Shown here piece after piece: positions 35,708 through 43,815 of a DNA stretch of 64,000 nt. A model generated the notes under the pieces. That model saw only the letters and a program-made list of their open reading frames with translations. It was not told the origin of the DNA and did no database searches. Numbering within the stretch: the stretch's first letter is position 1; every line of letters starts with the position of its first letter. This DNA comes from Chryseobacterium sp. 52 (GTDB lineage Bacteria; Bacteroidota; Bacteroidia; Flavobacteriales; Weeksellaceae), in assembly GCF_002754245.1 (NCBI RefSeq), contig NZ_PEEX01000001.1, positions 372,001 through 436,000 of the forward strand, read 5' to 3'. The translations under genes were made by a program, and so were the position numbers.

Positions 35708-35739
35708 AAAAGACTGTCGTAAACGACAGTCTTTTTTTT
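35708..35739 (+). terminator. Terminator of T9SS-B paralogue 2
   Basis: Stem aaagactgtcgt / acgacagtcttt, nearly perfect with a very short loop, followed by a long T run. Confidence 0.88.
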
Positions 35740-35957
35740 ATCTTTTTTCACGAAATCCAATCAGTCTTCTTTAATCATGGTGAATAATTGAAAAAATATT
35801 TATCTTTTTCATCCGAGTGAATATTACTTATTGAAAATTTTCTATTTTTGATCCCCGTTTTTTACTAACATTCTCATACCTCCTGTCCATTGCATGCTAC
35901 ACAGGATTGCTGATAACTTGTTAGTTACTATTTTTTAATTATTTTTTTTAAATAAAC

Positions 35958-35965
35958 TATCTTTG
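35958..35965 (+). promoter_or_regulatory. -7 promoter box (TATCTTTG) ending four bases before the dnaB start codon
   Basis: Exact TAnnTTTG match; ATG at 35970 follows after catt. Transcription from this box should begin at or beside the start codon. The 230 bases between the upstream terminator and this box contain no gene. Confidence 0.5.
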
Positions 35966-35969
35966 CATT

Positions 35970-37559
35970 ATGGCGCAGAAAGAAACATTATCATCCCTTA
36001 CACACGGAAACTTTGCAAGAGAACTGTCTATTGCGGATGGAAAAATGCCTCCCAATGCTGTAGATTTTGAAAGACTGGTTATCGGAACTTTTTTAATTGA
36101 TAAAAAGGGACTTGACCACTCTATTGACCTTCTTACTCCGGAAGTATTTTATGACCCCAGACATCAGGTTATTTTTTCCACAATCTTAAAGCTTTATGAA
36201 GCCAATCATCCTGTGGATCTTATGACGATTATTCAGGAGTTAAAAAAGGAAGATAAATTAAGCCAGGCGGGTGGCGACCATTATATCATTGATCTTACGA
36301 TGGGTGTAAGTTCATCTGCCCATATTGAATACCACGTACGTGTTATCCTTGAAAAATATATTTTAAGAAGTCTGATCAATGTTTCCGCCAATGTGATTGA
36401 TTCTTCATATAAAGAATCTACCGATGTATTTGAACTTTTGGACAAGGCCGAGCAATCCTTCTTTGAAATCACCAACGGAACGATTAAAAAAGGATTCGAC
36501 ACGGCTAATTCATTGGTAAAACAGGCTATTGAAACCATTAAATCTTTGAAAGATAAAGAGGGACTTTCGGGAGTTCCTTCAGGATTTAGAGATATTGACA
36601 AAGAAACCGGAGGCTGGCAGAATTCCGACCTCATCATTATTGCTGCCCGTCCGGCGATGGGTAAAACAGCGTTTCTTCTGTCCATGGCAAGAAATATTGC
36701 CGTAGATCACAAGATCCCAATGGTGCTTTTCTCTCTCGAGATGGCATCTGTACAGTTGATCACCAGGATGATTGCTTCTGAAACGAAAATCTCTTCCGAA
36801 AAACTGAGAAAGGGAACTTTGGATGATGAAGAATGGCAGAGACTTTTCTCCAATGTATCAGAACTGGAAAATGCTCCGTTATTTATTGACGAAACCCCGT
36901 CACTTTCTATATTCGACTTCCGGGCAAAATGCCGAAGACTGGTTATGCAGCATGGTGTAAGGCTTATCATGGTCGATTATCTCCAGCTGATGACCGCAGG
37001 AAGCGGAGGAAAAGGAGTTGGAAACCGTGAACAGGAAATCTCCATGATCTCCCGTTCATTAAAAGCTATTGCTAAGGAACTTAACGTCCCGGTTATCGCA
37101 CTTTCACAGCTGTCAAGAAGTGTGGAAGCCCGCCCCGGAAAAAGGCCTCAGCTTTCTGACCTTAGAGAATCCGGAGCAATTGAGCAGGATGCGGATATTG
37201 TATCGTTTATCTTCAGACCGGAATATTATAAAATCGCCGTGTGGGATAATGATGAAGAAGGCCAGGAAAGTCCAACAGAAAACCAGGCAGAGCTCATCAT
37301 CGCAAAACACAGGAATGGAGCGACGGCAGATGTAAGATTATCATTCTTAAAACATTTTGCAAGATTTGGTGATATTGAAGCTGCCTTAGATGGTGGTTTA
37401 GGCGGTTATCCTTCTAATTTCGGATCCAACGAACCTAGTGGTTTTGACAAAATAAAGACAACGATTCAGCCGGGTGCAGCATTTGACCTTCCGGACAGTT
37501 CAAAATTATCAGGATCTTCAATGAATGACTTTGATGACGATGATGATTTCCCGTTTTAA
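35970..37559 (+). CDS. dnaB: Replicative DNA helicase
   Basis: 529-residue DnaB, the hexameric helicase that unwinds the replication fork. The N-terminal primase-interacting domain begins PPNAVDFERLVIGTFLID. A RecA-like C-terminal domain follows, with Walker A ARPAMGKTAF (about residues 226-235), the SLEM motif, Walker B IMVDYLQLM (about 336), ALSQLSRSVE and an ESGAIEQDAD segment. The acidic tail is DDDDDFPF. There is no intein. ATG 35970 is 4 bases after a TATCTTTG box; a second Met at residue 26 (MPPNAV) would also leave the full conserved domain. rnhA follows after 73 bases. Confidence 0.96.
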   Translation: MAQKETLSSLTHGNFARELSIADGKMPPNAVDFERLVIGTFLIDKKGLDHSIDLLTPEVFYDPRHQVIFSTILKLYEANHPVDLMTIIQELKKEDKLSQAGGDHYIIDLTMGVSSSAHIEYHVRVILEKYILRSLINVSANVIDSSYKESTDVFELLDKAEQSFFEITNGTIKKGFDTANSLVKQAIETIKSLKDKEGLSGVPSGFRDIDKETGGWQNSDLIIIAARPAMGKTAFLLSMARNIAVDHKIPMVLFSLEMASVQLITRMIASETKISSEKLRKGTLDDEEWQRLFSNVSELENAPLFIDETPSLSIFDFRAKCRRLVMQHGVRLIMVDYLQLMTAGSGGKGVGNREQEISMISRSLKAIAKELNVPVIALSQLSRSVEARPGKRPQLSDLRESGAIEQDADIVSFIFRPEYYKIAVWDNDEEGQESPTENQAELIIAKHRNGATADVRLSFLKHFARFGDIEAALDGGLGGYPSNFGSNEPSGFDKIKTTIQPGAAFDLPDSSKLSGSSMNDFDDDDDFPF

Positions 37560-37632
37560 AATTTAGGTCACAACCATCTTTTGTGGCTGATATCTTTAGT
37601 AGGTTTTAAACAATTCAATTTTATAAACAAGT

Positions 37633-38109
37633 TTGAGAATAGAAATATATACTGACGGCGCATGCAGCGGAAATCCGGGAAAAGGAGGCTATGGAATTCT
37701 CATGCGTGTTCCTGAAAAGAACTATCAGAAAACATTTTCCAAAGGATTCAGAAAAACAACCAATAACAGGATGGAACTTCTGGCCGTTATTTCTGCTATG
37801 GAAAAACTAAAATCTTCGGAGAATGATATCCATATTTATACAGACAGCAAATACGTAGCAGATTCGGTGAATCAAAACTGGATTGCCGGATGGATCAAGA
37901 GAGGATGGAAAAATGTAAAAAATCCTGATCTCTGGAAAAGATTCATTGAGATGTACAATAAACACACTCCAAAATTGCACTGGGTAAAAGGCCATGCAGG
38001 ACACTTTGAAAATGAACTCTGTGACAAGCTTGCCGTTGCTGCAGCCAATTCATCTGACCTAGAGATTGATACTTATTTCGAAGGCCTGGAAAGCAACTCT
38101 CTTTTTTAA
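37633..38109 (+). CDS. rnhA: Ribonuclease HI (TTG start)
   Basis: 158-residue RNase HI, which cleaves the RNA strand of RNA-DNA hybrids. Catalytic residues: Asp8 in YTDGACSGNPG, Glu48 in NRMEL, Asp71 in YTDSKY, and the last Asp in ENELCDKLA, with the HWVKGHAG loop. The basic handle region WIAGWIKRGWKN is present. The start is TTG at 37633: a stop (TAA, 37624-37626) lies three codons upstream and there is no ATG or GTG before the first conserved strand. It is probably read with dnaB. Confidence 0.94.
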   Translation: MRIEIYTDGACSGNPGKGGYGILMRVPEKNYQKTFSKGFRKTTNNRMELLAVISAMEKLKSSENDIHIYTDSKYVADSVNQNWIAGWIKRGWKNVKNPDLWKRFIEMYNKHTPKLHWVKGHAGHFENELCDKLAVAAANSSDLEIDTYFEGLESNSLF

Positions 38110-38230
38110 TGAGTCTAAATTCATATTCACAACATTCAATATTCACCTATTTATTATGTTATTCGTTGAAAAATCATTATCGTTTTCAGGAAAATTAACA
38201 TTAAATACATATTAATTAATTGGGATTTAA

Positions 38231-38238
38231 TATATTTA
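38231..38238 (+). promoter_or_regulatory. Variant -7 box (TATATTTA) upstream of the lectin-type T9SS-B paralogue 3
   Basis: TATATTTAC, one change from TAnnTTTG, 30 bases before the ATG at 38269. The same sequence stands 29 bases before paralogue 4, which supports a shared function. Confidence 0.35.
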
Positions 38239-38268
38239 CACCATCTAATGTAAAGTAATCCCAATTCA

Positions 38269-40521
38269 ATGAATAAATTTTTACTGTCTTATATATCTTT
38301 CTTTCTGCTTTTTTTGTCAGGAGGATTGTTTTCCCAGACGTATCAGCTCACCGGAAATCCGGTGAATACCACTGGATGGACAATGGTTAACCCTACACAA
38401 GTAAACGGCGATTTTGTTCAGCTAACTCCGGATACCAACAATCAATCCGGATCAATCAGACTGAATGACCCCATCAACTTAAAATACTGCGATAAGTGGA
38501 GAGTGGAATTTGATTTCAGAATGGATTCCAACCAAACATCCAATGGAGACGGAATTGCATTTTGGTATCTTGCAAATCCACCTGTAGCCAGTGTATTAGG
38601 CTCCGGTCTTGGAGTTTCTCAAAATGCGGTAGGCTTTATTGTAGGATTCGATACTTACAACAATACAACCACAGCCACGATGAGTAAAGTGCATGTTGCT
38701 TACGGACAGGTCGCCAATACATCTGACACCAACAATGTAGAGTTTTTCAATACTGCAGGCAGCTCTTTTCACTCACCGGACCTGAATACAACCCAACCTT
38801 TTCAGGGAACTACTTTTAAGCATGTTGAAGTAACAGCCCAGGTAGACCCGGCTATTCCTACCAACTGGATTGTAAAAATTACAATTGACGGAACTGTCAT
38901 CTGTAATCAGTCTTTCGCTCCTGCAGGTACAGCAGCAGCAATGACTGTGGGATATTTCGGTTTTTCAGCTTCTACAGGGGGTGCAAGATCAAGACATTCT
39001 ATTAAAAATGTAAAAATCTATACAGATAAAGTCCCTATTTTACAAACTACGGCCACACAGTCTTTCTGTCCAAATCCGACTACAGGATTCGGAACTGTTA
39101 ATTTAACCACTTTCAATTCTCAATTTGTAAATACCCCTTCTAACTATACGTTCACCTACCTTCAGGGTTCAACACCTATAGCGACTCCTACGAATTTTCA
39201 ATTCAACGCAAATACCACAGTCACTGTAGTTGTAAAGGATAATGCAGGGATATTATGTGACAATCCGGATGGAAAAATACTGCTCGTCCTTGCGCCTCTT
39301 ACACTTACAGATAAGCCTCTAACAGCATGTAACAACAATAAATCCGGAACAGGATTATTCAACCTCAACGCAGCAGATGTAGCGGGCGGACTTAGTGTCG
39401 TTAAAAAATACTACAAAACACTGAATGACCTGAACACCAACACCAACGAAATCACCAATCCGGGCACCTATACTTCTGCAGCCGGAACCGTATACGTAAA
39501 AGTAACGACACCACTGGGCTGTACCGGTACAGCAAAAATCACATTAGCATTTTACCCTGAAACCCCCGTAAGAGAAGTTACATTAAGATCATGCTTTCTG
39601 CAAAACAATATTACCAGCGCAGTATTTGATCTTACTACAGCCAATGTAACAACACTGACAAGCGGTTTCACAAAAAAATATTACACAAGTGTAGCCAATG
39701 CTTTGAGCGGAACCAACGAGATCGTAAATCCATCTCAGTATCTGTCTGTAAGTACAGCAGTATATATAAAAGTAACAGATGCCAATGCATGTTTCGCTGT
39801 GGCAAAAGTAAATCTTATTGTACTTCCACCAGTGACATCTGCTGTTTTAAAAGACAAAATAGTATGTATTGACGGAAAAACCAATCTGGATGCAGGCCCA
39901 GGATTTGATGGTTACGAATGGATCACGGGCGCAACAACTCCTTCTATCCAAAATGTTGGCGTAGGTCTTTATTGGGTTAAATTAAAAACCGGAGACTGTA
40001 TCACAACACAGATTGTAAAAGTTATTGCTTCTGCCAACCCTGTTGTTACAAGCATCGATATCAATAATACAACAGTGACCGTGAGTGTTTCAGGAGGTAC
40101 TCCACCGTATAAATATTCTTTAAATGGTATAGACTGGCAGGATTCAAATACATTTACAGGACTTCACAGAGGCGAAGCAAAAGTTTTCGTTAAAGATTTT
40201 TATAACTGTACCCCTGTTGAAGTACAAATCACTGTTCCAAACCTCATCAATGCAATCACACCGAACGGCGACAACATCAATGATGTTATTGATTATTCTG
40301 CACTGGCCTACAAAAAGAATCTCATATTCATCGTATATGACAGATATGGCAATAAACTCTATGAAGCAGACAAAATGAGAAACTTCACATGGGACGGAAC
40401 TGCTTTCGGCAAAAAGATTCTTACAGGAACTTACTGGTACTCCATCTCATGGAATGAAAACGATAAAAATAATACACCTACAAAATACTCAGGTTGGGTA
40501 TTGGTAAAAAACAGAGAATAA
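38269..40521 (+). CDS. T9SS type B protein with L-type lectin-like domain (paralogue 3)
   Basis: 750 residues. Signal peptide to LFSQ. An N-terminal L-type (legume-like) lectin domain spans about residues 24-250: YQLTGNPVNTTGW, WRVEFDFRMDS, GDGIAFWYLANP, VGFDTYNN, KHVEVTAQVD and GYFGFSASTGG. Two C-x3-N repeats, the NLDAGPGFDGYEW module and the type B sorting domain (LINAITPNGDNINDVIDY, VYDRYGNKLYE) follow. A glycan-binding surface adhesin is likely. The N-terminal half pairs with paralogue 4; the C-terminal half pairs with paralogue 2. Confidence 0.88.
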   Translation: MNKFLLSYISFFLLFLSGGLFSQTYQLTGNPVNTTGWTMVNPTQVNGDFVQLTPDTNNQSGSIRLNDPINLKYCDKWRVEFDFRMDSNQTSNGDGIAFWYLANPPVASVLGSGLGVSQNAVGFIVGFDTYNNTTTATMSKVHVAYGQVANTSDTNNVEFFNTAGSSFHSPDLNTTQPFQGTTFKHVEVTAQVDPAIPTNWIVKITIDGTVICNQSFAPAGTAAAMTVGYFGFSASTGGARSRHSIKNVKIYTDKVPILQTTATQSFCPNPTTGFGTVNLTTFNSQFVNTPSNYTFTYLQGSTPIATPTNFQFNANTTVTVVVKDNAGILCDNPDGKILLVLAPLTLTDKPLTACNNNKSGTGLFNLNAADVAGGLSVVKKYYKTLNDLNTNTNEITNPGTYTSAAGTVYVKVTTPLGCTGTAKITLAFYPETPVREVTLRSCFLQNNITSAVFDLTTANVTTLTSGFTKKYYTSVANALSGTNEIVNPSQYLSVSTAVYIKVTDANACFAVAKVNLIVLPPVTSAVLKDKIVCIDGKTNLDAGPGFDGYEWITGATTPSIQNVGVGLYWVKLKTGDCITTQIVKVIASANPVVTSIDINNTTVTVSVSGGTPPYKYSLNGIDWQDSNTFTGLHRGEAKVFVKDFYNCTPVEVQITVPNLINAITPNGDNINDVIDYSALAYKKNLIFIVYDRYGNKLYEADKMRNFTWDGTAFGKKILTGTYWYSISWNENDKNNTPTKYSGWVLVKNRE

Positions 40522-40535
40522 AAGCCTTTTTATAT

Positions 40536-40566
40536 AAAAATCACTCCAGATAAGGAGTGATTTTTT
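40536..40566 (+). terminator. Terminator of T9SS-B paralogue 3
   Basis: Perfect 12-pair stem aaaaatcactcc / ggagtgattttt with loop agataa. It ends 4 bases before the first ATG of the longest frame of the next gene, which argues for the later start at 40771. Confidence 0.88.
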
Positions 40567-40733
40567 AATATGTTGTGCCATACAAAACAAACTCTTCTGT
40601 TTTTCATTTCAATAAAGAAAACAGAAAGCATATTTTTAATTAATTATCATATATCCGTTGAATTAATTATAAAATTGACGATTTATATTAATCAATTGAC
40701 AATTATTCATTATATAAAGAAGAAGAAAACAAA

Positions 40734-40741
40734 TATATTTA
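40734..40741 (+). promoter_or_regulatory. Variant -7 box (TATATTTA) upstream of the lectin-type T9SS-B paralogue 4
   Basis: Same TATATTTAC as upstream of paralogue 3, 29 bases before ATG 40771. Confidence 0.35.
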
Positions 40742-40770
40742 CAAGAATAACCTCAAACCAATCGCTTCAC

Positions 40771-43029
40771 ATGAAAAGAAAACTACTCATTTATTTTTTA
40801 GCCATTTTTCTTAGCTTTTCAGGACAGTTATTTTCGCAGACCTATCAGCTTGCAGGAAACCCTGTCAACACTACAGGCTGGGACCTTGTTTCAAATGCAG
40901 CTGTTGATAACGACTTCGTTCGTCTTACCACAGACAATACCAGTTTATACGGAGCCATAAAACTGGCTACCCCCATCACATTAAGTTATTGTGACAAATG
41001 GAAGGTAGAATTTGACTTTAGAATTGACGGAAACGGAACAACACAGTTCGGAAGAGGAGATGGATTTACTTTCTGGTATCTTGTCAACCCTCCAACAGGA
41101 TTTGTATCCGGTGGCGGACTTGGAATTCCGGGAAATGCATCAGGACTTATGGTTGGATTCGACATCTTCAACAATTCCACAGAAGGACAGATGAGTAAAA
41201 TACATTTACTGTATGGAACCAATGACACTGCCGGAAATAATATCGAGTATAATAATACCGCAGGCAGCACATTCCACTCTCCAGACCTTATTGCCACTCA
41301 ACCGTTCGTAGGTCCGGTCTACAAACATGTAGAAGTAAACGGAGAAACCGACCTTACCAACCCGACCAAATGGATCATAAAAATAAAGCTTGACGGCATT
41401 CTGATTGTTGACCAGTCATTTGCCCCATCAGGAGGAGCCATCGGAATGTCACAGGGATATTTCGGATTTTCAGCTGCGACAGGAGGTGCATCTGCAAGAC
41501 ACTCTATCAAGAATGTAAAAGTTTTTGTAGATAAAGTGCCTATCCTCAACGCTACCGTTACTCCATTTGTATGTACCAATCCAGTAACAGGCACAGGATC
41601 TGTAGATCTTACGTCTTTCAATTCGCAGTTTGTTAATAATCCTGCGAACTATGTATTTACTTATTATGTTTTAGGAAGTTCAACACCTATTACTAACCCG
41701 GCTAACTTCCCATATTCAGGGAATACGACCATCAAAGTCGTCATTAAAGACCCTAGTTCTACCCTCTGCGACAACGGAGACGGAGTTATACAGCTTAACC
41801 CTACACCATTTGCCGCAACAGATGCTTCTCTTACGGGGTGTAACAACAATAATGCAGGTACTGCAATCTTTGACCTTACTACCGCCGCATTAACAACGGT
41901 ACCAGGTTGTACTATGGAGTTCTACAATACCATGTTTGACCTGAACGCAGGAATCAACCAGATTCCTAACCCTACCGCTTATGCATCAGGAGCCGCTATA
42001 CTATTTGCAAAAGTTACCACACCTCAGGGATGTGTAAGTACGGCCAAGGTTACCCTGAGCCTTAATCCCGTGGTGGTAGTTACGGATGCTTCTTTAAGAT
42101 CTTGTTTCCTTGATACTAATCCTTCACTGGGAACATTCAACCTTAATAATGCTCCGGTAACCGTTGGAACAGCACCGAAAAAATATTACCCTTCTCTGGC
42201 AGATGCTGAAAGCGGGACAAATGAAATTTTAAATTTCTTAACCTATACTGCTCCATCCGGAGTAATTTATATCAAGGTTTTCAATGCACAGGGATGTTAT
42301 TCAATCGCAAAAGTTACGTTAACCGTTATATCTCCTGTTTTATCCAGCGTACTGAAAGATAAAATCATCTGTATTGAAGATAAAACTACACTGGATGCAG
42401 GACCTGGATTCAATGCCTATCAATGGAGTACTGGCGCAACCACACAAACCATCACAAATGTAGGCGTAGGAACCTACTGGGTAAAATTAAAAACCGGAGA
42501 TTGTATCTCGATGCAGACCGTAAAGGTATACGCTTCAGAGCAACCTGTAGTGACCAGCATAGACATTTCAGGAAGTACGGTTACTGTTTTCGTGAATGGA
42601 GGAACTCCTCCGTACCAATACTCAATGGATAATATACATTGGCAGGATTCCAATATATTTACCAATGTAGCCAGAGGTGAGACTAAGATATATGTAAAGG
42701 ACAATTATGATTGTGACCCTATCGAGATCAATATCACAGTTCCTAACCTTATCAATGTGATCACTCCAAACGGAGACGGTGTGAATGATGTCATTAATTA
42801 TTCTGCCCTTGCCAATAAAAGAAATCTTGAAATAGGAATTTTCGACAGATACGGATACAAAATGTTCCAGGCGGATAAATCCAACGGATACATTTGGGAC
42901 GGTACGACCAACGGAAGTAAAAAAGTTCCTACAGGAAACTACTGGTATTCTATCACATGGAATGAAAGCAACAGCAAGAATACACCAATCAAATTCTCAG
43001 GTTGGATTATGGTAAAAAACAGAGAATAA
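40771..43029 (+). CDS. T9SS type B protein with L-type lectin-like domain (paralogue 4)
   Basis: 752 residues from ATG 40771; the frame stays open 67 codons further back, but that part is AT-rich, lies just after a terminator and precedes a clear signal peptide (MKRKLLIYFLAIFLSFSG, ending LFSQ). An L-type lectin domain (YQLAGNPVNTTGW, WKVEFDFRIDG, GDGFTFWYLVNP, VGFDIFNN) is followed by two repeats, the TTLDAGPGFNAYQWSTGATT module and a type B sorting domain (LINVITPNGDGVNDVINY, IFDRYGYKM, WDGTTNG). It is close to paralogue 3 at the N-terminus and close to paralogue 1 from the second repeat onward. Confidence 0.88.
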   Translation: MKRKLLIYFLAIFLSFSGQLFSQTYQLAGNPVNTTGWDLVSNAAVDNDFVRLTTDNTSLYGAIKLATPITLSYCDKWKVEFDFRIDGNGTTQFGRGDGFTFWYLVNPPTGFVSGGGLGIPGNASGLMVGFDIFNNSTEGQMSKIHLLYGTNDTAGNNIEYNNTAGSTFHSPDLIATQPFVGPVYKHVEVNGETDLTNPTKWIIKIKLDGILIVDQSFAPSGGAIGMSQGYFGFSAATGGASARHSIKNVKVFVDKVPILNATVTPFVCTNPVTGTGSVDLTSFNSQFVNNPANYVFTYYVLGSSTPITNPANFPYSGNTTIKVVIKDPSSTLCDNGDGVIQLNPTPFAATDASLTGCNNNNAGTAIFDLTTAALTTVPGCTMEFYNTMFDLNAGINQIPNPTAYASGAAILFAKVTTPQGCVSTAKVTLSLNPVVVVTDASLRSCFLDTNPSLGTFNLNNAPVTVGTAPKKYYPSLADAESGTNEILNFLTYTAPSGVIYIKVFNAQGCYSIAKVTLTVISPVLSSVLKDKIICIEDKTTLDAGPGFNAYQWSTGATTQTITNVGVGTYWVKLKTGDCISMQTVKVYASEQPVVTSIDISGSTVTVFVNGGTPPYQYSMDNIHWQDSNIFTNVARGETKIYVKDNYDCDPIEINITVPNLINVITPNGDGVNDVINYSALANKRNLEIGIFDRYGYKMFQADKSNGYIWDGTTNGSKKVPTGNYWYSITWNESNSKNTPIKFSGWIMVKNRE

Positions 43030-43058
43030 ATTTAAATTGATTATTTTTAAATACCCTG

Positions 43059-43090
43059 AGGTCACTCCAAATTTGGAGTGACCTTTTTTT
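43059..43090 (+). terminator. Terminator of T9SS-B paralogue 4
   Basis: Perfect palindromic stem aggtcactccaaa / tttggagtgacct followed by a T run. Confidence 0.88.
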
Positions 43091-43146
43091 GTTTTTTCTA
43101 AAAGGAGATATTTCATTTTAAGGACACTTTATTCGTATTCAATTCT

Positions 43147-43154
43147 TAAATTTG
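43147..43154 (+). promoter_or_regulatory. -7 promoter box (TAAATTTG) ending four bases before the nitroreductase start codon
   Basis: Exact TAnnTTTG match; ATG at 43159 follows after tcct. Same spacing as dnaB, the GH3-like gene and xrtF. Confidence 0.5.
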
Positions 43155-43158
43155 TCCT

Positions 43159-43785
43159 ATGAATTATTTGGAAGCTTTAAGCAGAAGATATTCTGTGAAA
43201 AAATTTAATCATGAGATCATTCCTCAAGATACCCTGCACAATATTCTTGAGTCAGGGAAACTGTCTGCCAGTTCGCTGGGACTTCAGCCCTACAAGATAT
43301 TGGTGGTTGAAAGTGAGGAAATGAAGCAGAAATTAATTCCCGCCTTCTATAATCCTTCGCAAATCTCCACCTGCTCTCACCTTATTATTATCATTTCGAA
43401 GAAAACTATTGAGGAGAACTATATTCATGGATATTTTAATCATATTTCTGAAGTAAGAGAAACGCCTCTTGAGCAACTTGACTTATTCAAAAAAAGCATC
43501 AACCAGCATATTACTCAAAAAACACAGGATGAAATTTTCAACTGGGCTGAAAAACAGTCGTATATAGTATTGGCCAATCTGATGTATGCCGCTGCTATTG
43601 AAAATATAGATTCATGCCCGATGGAAGGATTTCGCCAGGACCTGATAGAAGAGATTCTCAACATCAATCCGGCAACAGAAAAAGTAACCGTAACCCTCGC
43701 TTTAGGCTACCGTTCTGAGGAAGATCATTTCCAGCACATGAAAAAAGTAAGAAAACCAAACGAAAAATTGTTTAAATTTATTTAA
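43159..43785 (+). CDS. NAD(P)H-dependent nitroreductase-family oxidoreductase
   Basis: 208-residue FMN-dependent nitroreductase fold. The N-terminal LSRRYSVKKF motif (FMN phosphate contact), SASSLGLQPYKILVV, and the C-terminal region with CPMEGF and VTLALGYRSEEDH match the NfsB/YdgI-like group, whose normal substrates range from quinones to nitro compounds. It precedes nadB by 30 bases and may be co-transcribed, placing an NAD(P)H-using enzyme at the head of an NAD biosynthesis operon. The start 4 bases after a TAAATTTG box suggests a leaderless message. Confidence 0.9.
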   Translation: MNYLEALSRRYSVKKFNHEIIPQDTLHNILESGKLSASSLGLQPYKILVVESEEMKQKLIPAFYNPSQISTCSHLIIIISKKTIEENYIHGYFNHISEVRETPLEQLDLFKKSINQHITQKTQDEIFNWAEKQSYIVLANLMYAAAIENIDSCPMEGFRQDLIEEILNINPATEKVTVTLALGYRSEEDHFQHMKKVRKPNEKLFKFI

Positions 43786-43815
43786 TATTTAAACGATCGT
43801 ACCTAAAGTAAGCAT

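Noticed and set aside
40570..40770. 67-codon N-terminal extension of T9SS-B paralogue 4
   Set aside because: It follows a terminator by four bases, is AT-rich (Ile/Lys/Thr) and precedes a complete signal peptide at 40771.
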